This document shows positions 23,291 through 36,100 of a DNA stretch of 64,000 bases, piece after piece. This stretch comes from Nautilus pompilius. Its lineage: Eukaryota > Mollusca > Cephalopoda > Nautilida > Nautilidae. Each line of letters begins with the position of its first letter. The first letter of the stretch is position 1. The DNA lies in contig JACATO010000308.1 in assembly GCA_018389105.1 (NCBI GenBank), forward strand, positions 901,001-965,000, written 5' to 3'. Below the pieces are notes generated by a model, which did no database searches, had not been told where the DNA came from, and was given only the letters and a program-made list of their open reading frames with translations. The translations under genes and the position numbers were made by a program.

Positions 23291-26089
23291 AAAGAAATTA
23301 ATTGTCCTGTTTCCCACACATCCACACTACATTTTCCTGTGTTACGTGCAGTGTGCATGCAAGAAAATCAAGGTGGTTTGTGTCAGGTATAGAAATGTCC
23401 AGTAAAAAAGGAAAGAGCACCTGACTGCATATGTTCAATGAAACCTGGTTGCTGTATGTAAAGTATACATAAATTAATGGAAGTGCTGCTTAATTAAGAG
23501 AAATAAATATTTAGAAAGATTACTCGCCCACAGACTGATTGAGATGTGTTCCCATGCATGGCAGACAAATGTTATTTAGTATATACATACTATCTTTTTA
23601 CTTGATCAGCTAATAGAGAACAAAGCCCCTGACTACCAGAAATCTGTCAAATATGAGAAAATCTGAAACTGTCATGATACTAGCTGGCTTAGACCTGTTA
23701 ATGGTGCAGTATCTGTGAATCTTAACCGGATTAAAAAAAGAAGTTAGGTTGTATGTTCATTTACAAGAAAAACAGTAACTTCTCCCTGTCAGATCACTGC
23801 AGCTATCAGAAAATGGGAAACTTGTTGTTTACTAGGTCATATGTAACTAACATTTTAATAATTTGTTAAAGTTGCGTGATTGGTTGGTCAAATTTATAAC
23901 TTACTTTCTTGTGATTAGATTAAATTCAGTTGCAGGACTTAGTGAAAATCTGATTAAATTCTTATTATCAGCTACTGCTAAAAAAGGTGCTTGCTTAATC
24001 CAAAATTAAAAATAGTTTTACAAGTTTTCAGATAATAAGTACAGTATATATATTCTAAAGAAGAAAAAGAAAAACTGTTAGAACACTCAACACTAGGTAA
24101 TTTTGTGAAAATTTAGTTTCAACAACTTAAATCGCATCTGTTAGTCATTTTAATGTCAAAAGAAAATTATACTAATCAGATCAGGAAAGAAAAAAGATTT
24201 CAAGGTAGAACCTTTGTGGATTGCAAAATGAAATTACACAGTAGAGAAAGAGATTTCATTAGTAGTCAAGGAGATGGACAAGAAAATGCTCTTGGCTATA
24301 TTTCAGGGGAACACTGACTTACAGAAGGATGTTTTTTGGTGAGGAGGATAGCTTTTACTTGCTTCTCTAAATAAATTCAGATACAATATTGTACAGATTT
24401 ACATAACTAAAAAATAATTCAGAGCTTTTATTTTTTAAGACAAACTGAATTGCTATTTAATTTGACATGGTGAATTAATGCTGCCTCTAGTTACAATATA
24501 ACCAGATTTCTTTCCTGTTAATACACTTAAAAGTTTCTTCTTGACATTTTAAAAAGCATTTAATTACCTACACACTGAAGTTATTTCTGAGTCTCATCTA
24601 CTCGAGATGGGAAGTTGTCGAGGGATTTCTCTTTTTTTTTTTGGTTGCTATTAACAACAGTTCATTTGTGTTGTACTACTATTTTTGAAGTACTTGTGAG
24701 ACTTGTAAGAGCCGTGGTATATGAGACAACAATTCTGCTGAAATAGATATTAGATGTCTACTGTGGGCATTCAAATGGAACCTACCAGATATCATTAAGG
24801 AAATGCTATTTCAGTTTCATTTGAATGCCCTTAGTAACAGTGCTCAAGCTGGATTCTGATCTCCAGCAACAAAAAAACAAATTACCTTCTAATGACAACA
24901 GAAAACCTATTAAGTCATAATCTAAATAACAAATGTGACAGCTGACATTTACGGTAGTGAAAGTTGCCCGTGTGTTTACAATTCAGTGACATTCTGTTTT
25001 ATTATAAAGAGCAACACGTTTTATTAAGGGTCATTTTAAAAGATGTTACAGCATATTTCTGCTTACAATATGTATAAATGTTCAGATACAGCAATATAAA
25101 ACAGAGTTTGACTGTTACTGATGAGTCCATCACCTTTGCTTAATAATGTTTATAGCAATTGCTCCCAAGTAGGTTTGTATCTAAGACAATGTCTCAGTTT
25201 TTATGCCAGCAAACGACAAATTCTCTGGAAAATTACTTTTCCTTTAAACTAACCTGAGTGCATTAACCATAATGTTTGATGTCAACGCAATGACAGACCA
25301 CAGCAGCTCGTTGACTTCTTATGCAGAGCTCTAATTCATAAACTGGTTCTTTTTCACCTAAGATTTCCTTAAAATTCTTCTCTCAAACAAAAAGACTAGA
25401 CTAGATAAATGTCTCATGGTAAAATACCAATGCATATTATACTTCTAGAGCTTTTATGGAAGCAGTTTTTTATTTCTATAAAATACAAGGGATTTTGTTA
25501 TAATCAATCAATTGTCAGTTAGCCAGATTTTTCAACCATTTAGCTATTATTCCAATTTAAATATCATATTTCTTGCCATATGTGAGCAGAAATTATACTG
25601 TACAAATATTTTGCCTCATCTTAACTGTGAGAGAAGGAAAATCCCCAGCTTTCCAGACACATTGCTGTCCCCTCCAAGTTTAAGCAAATGAGCAATAAAG
25701 CAGATTGATGTCAGAATAATTTGATTTTGACCTCTCTTTTTATATTTATTAGTATATTTTGAAATGTATTTATTTTATGGTAACATACATAATAAAATTA
25801 CTTGAACCTGAATATAAAATAATTATATACACTTTCTAAATTTAGTAAATAGTAGACATTTTTGGTGTCATCATCACTCACCAGATGGCCACAAGATTCA
25901 CAAGAGAGGTTCTGGTTGAAAATACAAATATAATTCTCTACTATTGTATGGAATGTGTCCAGTTTTGAGCAAAATATATTTTGAAGCTGTAGTTGTTTTT
26001 TATTCCATAATAAATAAGAATACATGGATATAAAAAAGACCTGTGCTTATCTGTATCATTTGCTTCTCTGAATCCTCTCTATAAGATGC
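23291..26089. other. Intergenic, no gene recognised
   Basis: AT-rich unique-looking sequence after SELENOM. Only short stop-bounded frames occur and none resembles a family I know. The one structure noted is a small inverted repeat, GGGCATTCAAATG (24765-24777) and CATTTGAATGCCC (24818-24830). Confidence 0.5.
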
Positions 26090-27190
26090 CAGGAGAAAAA
26101 CAAAAACGCAGCAGTTATGAGGCTTGTTTCAAACTGATAGTTGTTTGGTTCAATGTTGACTTCAATAACAGTGGGTTTGGGTGTCAGAAAAACTAGTACA
26201 AGACTGGACGATATCAGCAGAACTGGCTCAACTGTCTAAACAAAAAAAGCTTGCAGAAGGGGAGTCAACCCCATACCCCACACTGAAGATCTGCCATTCA
26301 CATGCAAGCCCAGTCTACATTCAAGGACCCAAACTTTAAAGTGTCCCCTGGCTGAACCAGTATGGCCTCTCTCTTCATGTTTGAACAAAGACTACCTGCT
26401 CAGCTGGATGATAAAATTGCAATCTTCTACCACATGGTAATTCAACTAAGATGCAAGCATGACTACCCTCACAGTAACACTGCTAACCTAGATGACCCCC
26501 CCTCCCTTACATCTGATTTAACAGGAACAAAATGTCAATCCCACTAGAGACAATGTTAGTAAAAATCAGCAGGTAATAAAAAACTGGTGTGTCTTGGTAT
26601 GTTCAGCAGATGGAATAAAACTGAAGCCAATGATAATTTTGAAAAGAAGTGCCCTCCCAAAGTAAAATTTCTATCCGGCATCATGGTGCACTCCGATTGC
26701 AAAGGGTGGATGGATGCTGATGTCCTGTTCGTGTGGCTATAGAAAACGTGAGCCTATTGACTAGATGGACTGCAAAAGCAAAGCAGCTTTCTCATGTGGG
26801 AATGTTTCCATCAACATCTTGTGGATAAAGTGGAGGATGTAAAATGGCTACAATACAGATGTTGCTATCATCCCTGGTGTCTGACAACTATTCTATAGCC
26901 TTTGGATGTATCTTTGAACAAGTTCAAAGGATACATTTGTGAGTGGTGGAATACATAGATGGCCAGCAGGAAAACTCAATTACAGCTACCAGCAATCTCA
27001 AGCATCCTGACTTTGTCACCACCAGCTAGTGGGTAAAAAAATGCATGAGAGAAGTTGGACCCCACCATGCAGCAGTAATAAAATAGATGGTACGGAGTAT
27101 GATGTTTTGTGGCAAGAATCAACAACCCAAGAAAAATGACAAAAGTGATGATGATATCTATGACGACATAATGACTGAGGAACAAGTCTG
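26090..27190 (+). pseudogene. Degenerate pogo/Tigger-like transposase
   Basis: A series of broken plus-strand frames keeps the order of a pogo-type transposase. It starts MPGEKQKRSSYEACFKLIVV (N-terminal helix-turn-helix), has KCPPKVKFLSGIMVHSDCKG and WMDADVLFVWL near 26.65-26.74 kb (the family's FP.GV.V....GWM....M..WL block of the DDE domain), and later a stretch like the C-terminal NIK.P....WV..AW region (NLKHPDFVTTS, stop, WVKKCM). It ends with an acidic tail near 27.15 kb. Several stops and shifts mean it is inactive. I could not place terminal repeats. It lies between SELENOM and GLT1D1. Confidence 0.6.
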
Positions 27191-29149
27191 ACGACAAGGA
27201 GTTTATTAGGACTAGTTATGAGGTGGCAAATGATGTCAACTTCTCACATTAAGAAAATAATAGATATTTCAGCAAATAGCCAGAAAGTATTTGACTCAGG
27301 TAAGACGGGCACTATTCCACAATAATTTAGTCTAGTCTTATCTGCAAGGTCGTTCTATATGCAAGTATATACTGCAGGTTAATAGCAAACTGTACACTTA
27401 GTTAATGCAGATGAAAGTACAAATAAAAACAATTTTGTGTAGAGTCCAGACACTAAGTTTCTCATTTTTCAACAAAAATGTAAAATGCTGCCACTATGTA
27501 AATATCCCACAACCATGTGAGCAGAATAAACCAATCAGATTGAGCAGTCTTTTGTATTCTTAGTTACAATCTGCTTGTGACAAGACAGAAAAGATCCACT
27601 ACTACTGTGAGAATATTCAAATATTTCATCACTAAATGTCAGAGAGACCGTTTACTTCCTACTGACAAGAAGCTAGATATCTTCCTCCAGTAGCTTATCA
27701 TGTTTTATAGCTTTAAGCTGACCTTGAATTGAAAAATTGCTTCCAGGTCATTTCAGTCCCCATGACAGGTATTGGCTTTATTGTAAGCTATTTGTCAGCC
27801 AAAGATACTCATAATTATAACCATACTTCTTTTCTCATTAATCATTTAATGACTTCACTTTAAAAAATTAATATTCTATTACCTTTGTAATATTAATTTA
27901 AACATGTTCACTAATGTATCTCTTAGGTGAAGTTTAATGGAAATTGATAGGGTTGACATGGGTTTTCTCCCTTAGTCCTATCTTAGCTATTTCCATCTCA
28001 GCACAGCATGTTAACATTACAGTTTTTCTATTGATGACACTGGCAACAACTTCTTGCAATGTCTTAATGTTACATTAGATCTGAAATTTATTGTGGAGTT
28101 GGAAAATTGCTAATCCTTATAGTGTAGCCATAGTAACATTTACAATGTTGATGCTTGTTTTCTATAAACCTACATTCACTGGCCTTAATATGAAATGGAT
28201 GTTTGTATTGCAGCTTCATATAATAAATCCAACTGTTTATATTCTGCTTTATACAAAATCTGTTCATTTTTTAATTTCCAAAAACCTTTTTTAACAAAAA
28301 TAGTGTAGGCTGATGGTTTTCTAATATATCCTGTTAATAATAATAATGTAAAATGCAATCAAGACTGTCTTCCTCAATTAAAGTAAACAGAATTTTAAAA
28401 ACAGGCTGTTTAGTTTACTCCTCCATATTCAGGGTATTGATCTTTACGAGATTTTTTGCTTCTTTATATTCATTTGTTGAGTGGATGTATCTGTTTCATT
28501 TTCAACTTTAAAGTCAGTTCTCAAGGATCATCGTATTCCTCTCCTGGATAGGTTGCATGTCATTTAATGTTCTGCATCAGTCTTGTAAGTTTCCCTACAA
28601 GTTAAAGACTACCACCCAGTGGGCCGACGTGAGATCCAGCCTGTCAAATAACTCTACTTTAAACCAGAGATTTGTTTCAAATGAAATCACGATACTGGCC
28701 ACATCTTGTTTGGATTTCAAACTTCAAATTAAAGAATCTTTTATAAGGTAATTGATAAGTAAAACTAAACAAATGGCACAAAAGTTTGGTAAGATATTTT
28801 AAATGTTCCTTTTCCAAGCTTCTTGTTGTTGTTTTTTTATTTTCACATTAACATTTAATAGCTATGCGACCGAGATGTAAAAAAAACTGCAAAAATTGGA
28901 ACGGCGGTTCGTTTTTGAGAAATCAGTTCAACTTTCGTTCTTAACACATTTCTTCATTGTTTTTTTTAATGTTCTCAAAATGCAAATGTTGCCATCTGTA
29001 GTTATTTTATGGGAAATGATAAACATTCGAGAATCTTTGCTTTATTTTTTATTTATGGAACAAAAGAATACAAATGCGTTTGAAAATACAAAAGGGACAT
29101 TTTTCTGTTTTATTTATATGAGAAAAAGTAGATTGTGTATTGTATTTAT
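27191..29149. other. Intergenic, no gene recognised
   Basis: AT-rich sequence with no supported coding region, RNA gene or tandem repeat. Short frames on the plus strand (28.1-29.1 kb) have no recognisable motifs and a codon content that follows the AT-rich background. Confidence 0.5.
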
Positions 29150-30720
29150 GTAAATATATTTTTTGCCTTTACTTACAAGCAAACCATACACCTCCATAGG
29201 CGCCATTTTATTTCCTGTGGAATGCTTCACTGCAAATCTTGCAGAGTCTTTTTTCACACTTGCTGCACTTCAGTCTTGTATTTTTCATACATAGAGAACA
29301 CCTTCCCTGAGAACAAGATTCTAGAAAGTGATTTATTTTATATCTACTGCCTTACAAGGTGGTGCAGATGGTCCTCCCTGTTGAGCTTTATTGGGGCTTG
29401 AGCTACTTCTCCTGAGTAATATTTACAGAACGGTTAACATGCTGGTAAAAACTCAAGGCAGGTTTAAGATATTTGAAAATAAGTTCTAACAATTTTTTTT
29501 GGAGTGCAATCTTGACTTGTATGTCGACAGCATTCAGTCACAAACATCACTGTCTCCAATTCCTCTGTTATACACGTTGATGAGATATAGTTGACAGACC
29601 ATCTTTTCGTTTTACTCGCCTTTCAGTCTTCTGAACTTTGCACGCAATACTATCCCATCTGACCTGAAATCAAATGAACCGCTCTCCTGTTTTTGTATTT
29701 CCTTTAACAAGAAAGGACAATATCCAGTTCTGTTGTTGCAGGTTGTTCCACAAGCACAAGTACTGCCCCAAGCCAACTCGGTCAGCATTTATGGCTTGGG
29801 AAAAAATCATCAAAAAACACTACATGTTGGTTAGTATTCACAACAGGTCGAAGCATTTTTGTGACAACGTGTAATCCTAGAGGCAAACTGCTATTTCCCT
29901 CTTTTCAACAATAGATGGAAAAATTGCAAGGGAAGCTATGTGCACTGCACAACATCCTCATATCATATCCAAATCTTATGGGTTTATTTTTTATAACTGT
30001 TTTGCACTGTGAAGGCCTTGATACAGAATCATAGCCTTGTCTACATTGAGAAACTCAGGAAATATGTCAAACTGTTGACAATTCTTTTTGTGGCAACACT
30101 TTGGCTACCTTTGATTAAGCTAATTTATTATCATTAGCCGAGTGCATGTACTTCTTGATAGTGAAACCTGTCTCTACCCATTGTTTTAGCAAATACTGAC
30201 ACTTCCATGTCATCGCTTGTTGACCAATAATCATTTTCAGATAGTATGTTGTGATACCAACTGATTAGCAAAAATCCTAAAAAATTACTGATTTCTTCTT
30301 CTTCTACCTTGAAGCTTTCAGAATTTTTGTCTTGCACAGTATACAGGTTTATCTACTCTGTTATGTGCACTAACATTTAATTTGTTTAAAAAAAAAAAGC
30401 CAAATATCTTCAATTTCATTTTACCACAGTGTTCTTCGCCTACATTTGAAGGAAGAGAATGGAAAGTTTTTCATTCTTCCTCCACTGAGTCATCTGTGCT
30501 TGTAATATCTCCATCTTTCACATCTGCATGAACTTCATCTGGTAGTCTTGATCAAGAATATTACTACTACCTTCCTCACTACTGTCAACATGCTGACCAC
30601 CAGTAGGCAGAGGTAGAACAATGATATCCATTTCATCATTGTTATGGAGAAATCTAAATTGAGACACGGATGTGTTTGATCTGAAAAAATAGATAGAAGC
30701 AAGATTAGTACACACTGAAC
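29150..30720 (-). pseudogene. Decayed piggyBac-type transposase
   Basis: Read on the minus strand, an acidic N-terminal part (SSEEGSSNILDQD, near 30.6 kb) is followed by EEEISNFLGFLLISWYHN and DYWSTSDD...FAKTMGRDRF (30.15-30.31 kb). These correspond to the piggyBac words I..F.G.L...GYH and DYWS.......V...M.R.RF. Next come NKPIRFGYDMRMLCSA and LPLGLHVVTKML...VVFFDDFF (29.75-29.99 kb), the K.I..G.K.....S and FDN.FTS blocks around catalytic Asp residues. A Cys/Lys-rich end near 29.2 kb (KTLQDLQ, stop, SIPQEIKWRLWRC) matches the C-terminal zinc-binding tail. Numerous stops and frameshifts make it a fossil. No TTAA-flanked termini were confirmed. Confidence 0.65.
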
Positions 30721-33119
30721 TATTGCAATGTGTACATGTGCAGTTAATTGTAAACTTATGTATAAATTCACAGTCATACTTTTAAATGCAAAAAATCCCC
30801 TAGTGAAGTAACAATAATTTCTAAAAAGTACAATTTACAACATATAAATTAAATAGTTACAAAAAGTGAGTAACATTAATCAGTTTTTCGATCAAATATG
30901 GTTGGCAGTCTGACTCGATGGAGAAGTATTTCCAACAAACTTGCATAGAGAAAAAAACTCACCCATAAAATCTTGAAGTCTCCATCACAACACAACAAAT
31001 ATTTGCTCTCTCATGTGTTATCTTCGGATGTAAACTACTGTGACATCTGTTTAATATAAGTCGCAGCGATGAAAAAGAAGACAAGTCTCAACATTTTAAA
31101 ACTGTTAGTTATGTGAAGTTGCTGCCATTTGATTAGAAACTTCATAACATACGAAGACAAGACAAGTTTCAACACATTACAGCTGGTGGTGGTTAGTCAC
31201 CACCAGATAGACTAAGAGGTACACACAAGCCAACACTCCCTTTTGGGAAACATCAGGGAAAATGCTCTATATTTATAAAGAAATGGTGCATAATTGTGCT
31301 TCTTACTCAATGATATCACAGAACAATTTCACACCATTTTACTGATATCCATATAAGGAATTATTTTTTAGTTATGATAGAATGTGTAAAAATATTATTA
31401 ACATAGGTGAAAGGTAGCAAAAGTAAATGATCAAAAAAGTACTTAAAACTTAAAGAGCAAGAAAAATATTATTAGATGTGGTTATTTAAATCTTAAACAA
31501 GTTGTATATATATTGTGCATTTAAAAAAAAAAACAAACTTGGAACAATATGAATTAAAGCATTTATACTGAATGTTCCCTAAATGGAGAATGTTGGTGGT
31601 TAAACAGTTAATACTATATTTTTTACTGCCACTTTGGTTATCATCTTTTTTTGTTTATGATAACTAATTTTATGTATCTGGAAATAAAATGTCATGTTCA
31701 TTTATCACCAGATCAACCTAATAATCCTGTTTTACCATGAGTTGCAGGGGCATAGGGATACAGAGTACTGTCAAACTTTAGTTTCAGAGCAAGCACAGCC
31801 TTCATTATGCCATTAACTTCTTGATTCTTCATCTAGTGCCAGCAGGATTGTGCCAATGGTAGCTCTGTTCTAATATTTTCCTACAATATTAGTAGAGTTA
31901 ACTTTTTCTTTCGATAAGTTTTGCACAAACATTGTATCTCCAACTACTCCTTCTCAAGTCATGGTCCAGATGCTGTGGGTCCAAAAGAATGTTTTGTTGT
32001 TGTTGTTGAAGAGTAGAAAAATTGGTATGGTTGCATTGGGAAGCTCCCTGAATGATGCCAATGTCCAGAAAAGTCATGTCAGAAACTAACACTCATCCTA
32101 CCCAAGAAGCAAACAGTCACCAAAAGGGGATTTCTAATCAAGTTGGTGGTAAATTAGAATTCTTAGATTCAAGTCAAATGCAATAGTTTGGAGTCAAGGA
32201 ATTCTAAAAAGCATACTGAACATACATATTTTTTATTTGTTTGTTTGTCAAAAGCATGTTCTGGTGCATAATCTATAAAGTCTACTGATTGCTTTCTGTA
32301 CTTAAAGTAACAACAAAATATTTTTTTCTTTTTTTTGCAAAAATTCACAACTTGGTTTTAAATCTTTCACCATCATAAATAGTTTTGATGAGATGCTAAA
32401 TACCTGAAAAGATACTCATTTGGGAAGGACCACAAATGGCTGCCTATGTTTATTTGTATCTTTGTACATATCTACAAACTGTCTTTCAGCAAAACCTGAA
32501 ACACTCTCCCCCCCCATCAGATGTCATCCAATAGATATCATGAATGGGTATCCAGTGGTAGACTTAAGTCCATGGCCAGAATCTAATCCACAGCTTGGTG
32601 TGTATATCTCCCAGGATGTCTTTCTCTCTCTTCTTACCAGCCAGTCACGTGGGTTTTCTCCAATATCTAAAAAATGAAAAATTTTGGTAAAAATTTCTCC
32701 TGCCAAAGTTGCAAGTGCCAGGCCCCACACAGTTAAAGGATTGGCAATCAATCATAGCACTGCTCTTCCACCAAGTTTGTTTCCCTTGTAGGCACCAATA
32801 TACAAAACAAAGATAACAAAGTGTAATTAAGAGGGGGCAAGTAGTGGGCACGCACCTGCTTAATCACCCACCACTGTACTTAGTATATGATAGAGTTACC
32901 CAGTAGAGCCAATAACAAACTTAGCAGAGTATTACATAAACTGGTCTATAAATGGTATTAGTTTTGTTAGTAATCCCTATTTTTAAAACTTATCTAATTA
33001 TAAAAGTAACAGAATCAAGCTAGTTCTTAATATAACCACAAAATCTTCCAGTCAAACTTTCTGAAATTTAATTTAGTAAAGTCTCTAAAAATACAGGCAC
33101 AAAAACAAGAAAATCTAAA
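30721..33119. other. Intergenic or GLT1D1 3' UTR, with unassigned repeat-like stretch
   Basis: GLT1D1 ends at 33120 on the minus strand, so its 3' UTR must lie here. A minus-strand AATAAA (complement at 32449-32454) is one candidate end, not a firm one. At 32.42-32.85 kb the minus strand has nearly open, better-than-background coding text (WGLALATLAGEIFTKI, FHFLDIGENPRDW) that I cannot assign; it looks like a mobile-element fragment. The rest is AT-rich and featureless. Confidence 0.4.
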
Positions 33120-36100
33120 TTAAGTTTCATCTAAATTGAGATTCATGGCTGGATTTTTCAAAAGGTTATAATAAGATTTCCATTCATCCAGGGGTTGATG
33201 CTTTGTGTTGACTTGCATCTTAGCATTTTGTATGATCTTCTGCCTCAGCTCTGGAGTTGAGAGCAAAACCTCTGCTCTTTCAATAAATTCCTGAAAATTA
33301 AAAATGAGAAAAAACATCAAAATAACCAAAATTAATTTAATGAAAAGCTGTTATCAGTTTACAGACTACTTGTGCTATGTAAATATTTCTAACTGTACTG
33401 AAAATTACTTCTCCAACCTTTTGATGATCTTGCTGTTATTGAAAATGTTTGCTTTAAAAAAACAAGATGCTTTACACAGAAACTAAAAGTATAAGAAAAG
33501 AAGCATTTGCACAAAAATGACTGTTTCACCCTTTTGAATTTTTATGCCAAGATACAGGACAGATTTTGAAAATATTTTAAAATTAATTAAATAATTAATG
33601 CAAAAGAAACCAAAATTCTTTGCATGTTTGGTTACCATCCTAATTATCTTAATATCTGTAATTAATTTGTATAAGCATACCTGAGGATTTCTGAACAGTA
33701 GCCCTGAAAAGCCATCCTCAATCAAGTCCGAGTTACTTGGGATTTTTCTTGCTATTACCGGGACAGAAAGATCCATAGCCTGTAACCAAAGAGAACAAGG
33801 TGTGATAAAGTAGAAGACAGTAGAAGTATCACAACAGTGTGTGACATTTGGTGTCATTATTTATTATTTGCAGGAAGAGTAAGAACAAAAATTTCATATT
33901 TTAGACAAACATCTTGGAATTTCTAAGATAAAAGGTAGTAACATCAGACAGATGGGTAATCTTATTTTTCACTGGCAACAGAGCTAAGGGACTAAAATAA
34001 CTTCATTAACAGCAGTTTGAATTTTAAACATAAGAATATCCTAGTATTAAAAATAGACTTTTAGTAATAACAGTAGCTTCAGTTCAAAAAAATTTCTACT
34101 TTCACTTTCTTGAGATTTAATTTTCACATGTGGAAAGCACTGCAGATTAACATTTCTGAATGAGTAAAAATAATATATTTATGATTATCTAGCACTAAAT
34201 ATGCTTAACATCTTATTATATTTTAATATCAAAATTACAAATTTTCATGAATCCTTAGACTGCTCAGAACAATTTTGGTGAACATAATAGATATAACAAA
34301 AATCTTTTAACAGCCAGAAGTCCCATCCTAAGGGGAAAAACAAAAGCTACACTCTGAATTAATTTTGTGTAACATGGACTATATTTTTCTAAGGGTATTA
34401 TTCTGAATCACTAAGATTACAAAAATAAGAGGAATATATTTTGGAAAAGTTGTTTGACAAACAGAATAAAACTTACTTCCAAGATGGCAGCTGACATAGC
34501 CTCACTTTCAGAGGAGTTAACAAGAATGGTGCTCTGCTGAATGGCAGCATGGGTATCTGGCAGATCTAGACCAGGGATGTGATAAATACCAGGCAAGCTA
34601 AAAAAGTTAAAAAAAAAACTGAACATACAATAAATGCATGCTTTTAAAAAAACTTTGTGTTTAGCATTAATAGTTACATTTAAATTCTAAATATTCCCAG
34701 AGAAAATAAATAAATAATTTTCATATATTTATCATATTAAAGACTTCGGAGGATTCAATACCATAATGTTTATAAATAAAAGATTTAAATTAAATATAAT
34801 TGGTGAAAATGTTTTCTATGTCTCTACATAAAATGTTTGACTTTAAAGGAAAAATCTAAGAAAATTAAATTTTCGCACTTACATTTGAAGAGCATATCCA
34901 TATATTTACTGGAATTGGTACTGATCCTAACAGAGTAATAATATTAATATTGTAGCAAAATATATTTCAGTGCTAACAGGAGACATTGTACTCACCCATT
35001 TCTAAGTCTTTCAAATTTTTCATAATAATGCCAATCAATCTAAAAAAGAAATGAAATTAAATAATTTGTGTGTATTCATATAAATGCTGAATGTAAAACA
35101 GACTTAAATATAACTAGGTTTGGAAATGATCTGGGTATCCTCAAAGTAGCTTTACTTTCACCATACTGGTTTAGAAATGTAAGACAAAACCTAGAATAGC
35201 CCTTTGAGGAATAGTGGGTATTGATCCTGACACAGTAATCCCATAAATATACATTTCCATATGGGATTACTCTGTCAGGGCCAATACTCACTCTGTAAAT
35301 ACATGGGTATACTCTTCAAAGGGATAAGATTCACATATATTACTAAAATTAAAACATTCACAATTTTAACAAATCTGCTTATTGTACCATTTATAATTAT
35401 AATTTCAGTAAATTATCCTGAATGTCAAAAAATATGGAATATAATAAGTGAATCATTTTAAAGTTAAACAGGTAAACTGGTCTTTGTTTTTGTTATTTCA
35501 AACTCTCAGGTTAAGAGATCATAACTAACTTATGCATTGTAGTAGCTAAACATCCATTGTTATTATTTGAAAAAATCTTTTAAGAGTGACCAATGAATGA
35601 AACTTTTCTATTGCATTTGTTTAGAGTAACACAATAACACATTAGGACAGAATCTTTCTATAAACTGAAAGTTATACAGAAGTGTAAACTAAATAATGAA
35701 AATGAGTAAAATTCCATATTTTTAAAATTTCCGTGGGTGGAAAGCAAAGTGACACAACCTCCTGACTGAAAGGAAATTCTGGCAACATTTCCATAAAATC
35801 AGTCAAGTTGCTATCTATGATGCTTCATGGGATGACAAATGATGTTTTAATTTTAAAAATTCAACAAAAAAAAAAAACTGAGAAAAGAAATTTTTGTCTA
35901 TAAAACTTTGATGGAATTTACCCATAAAACTAAAATGTCAAAAACATTATAATGTTTCTCAATATTATTGGGTTTCTCCAAACTAATTTTAGACTCTGTT
36001 AATTCTTTATTTATTCATTTACAGTAATTATAAATTATCTCCATTATTTTTATAGTTTAGTTATTAATCTTCTTATAAAACCAAGATGTTAATGACACTC

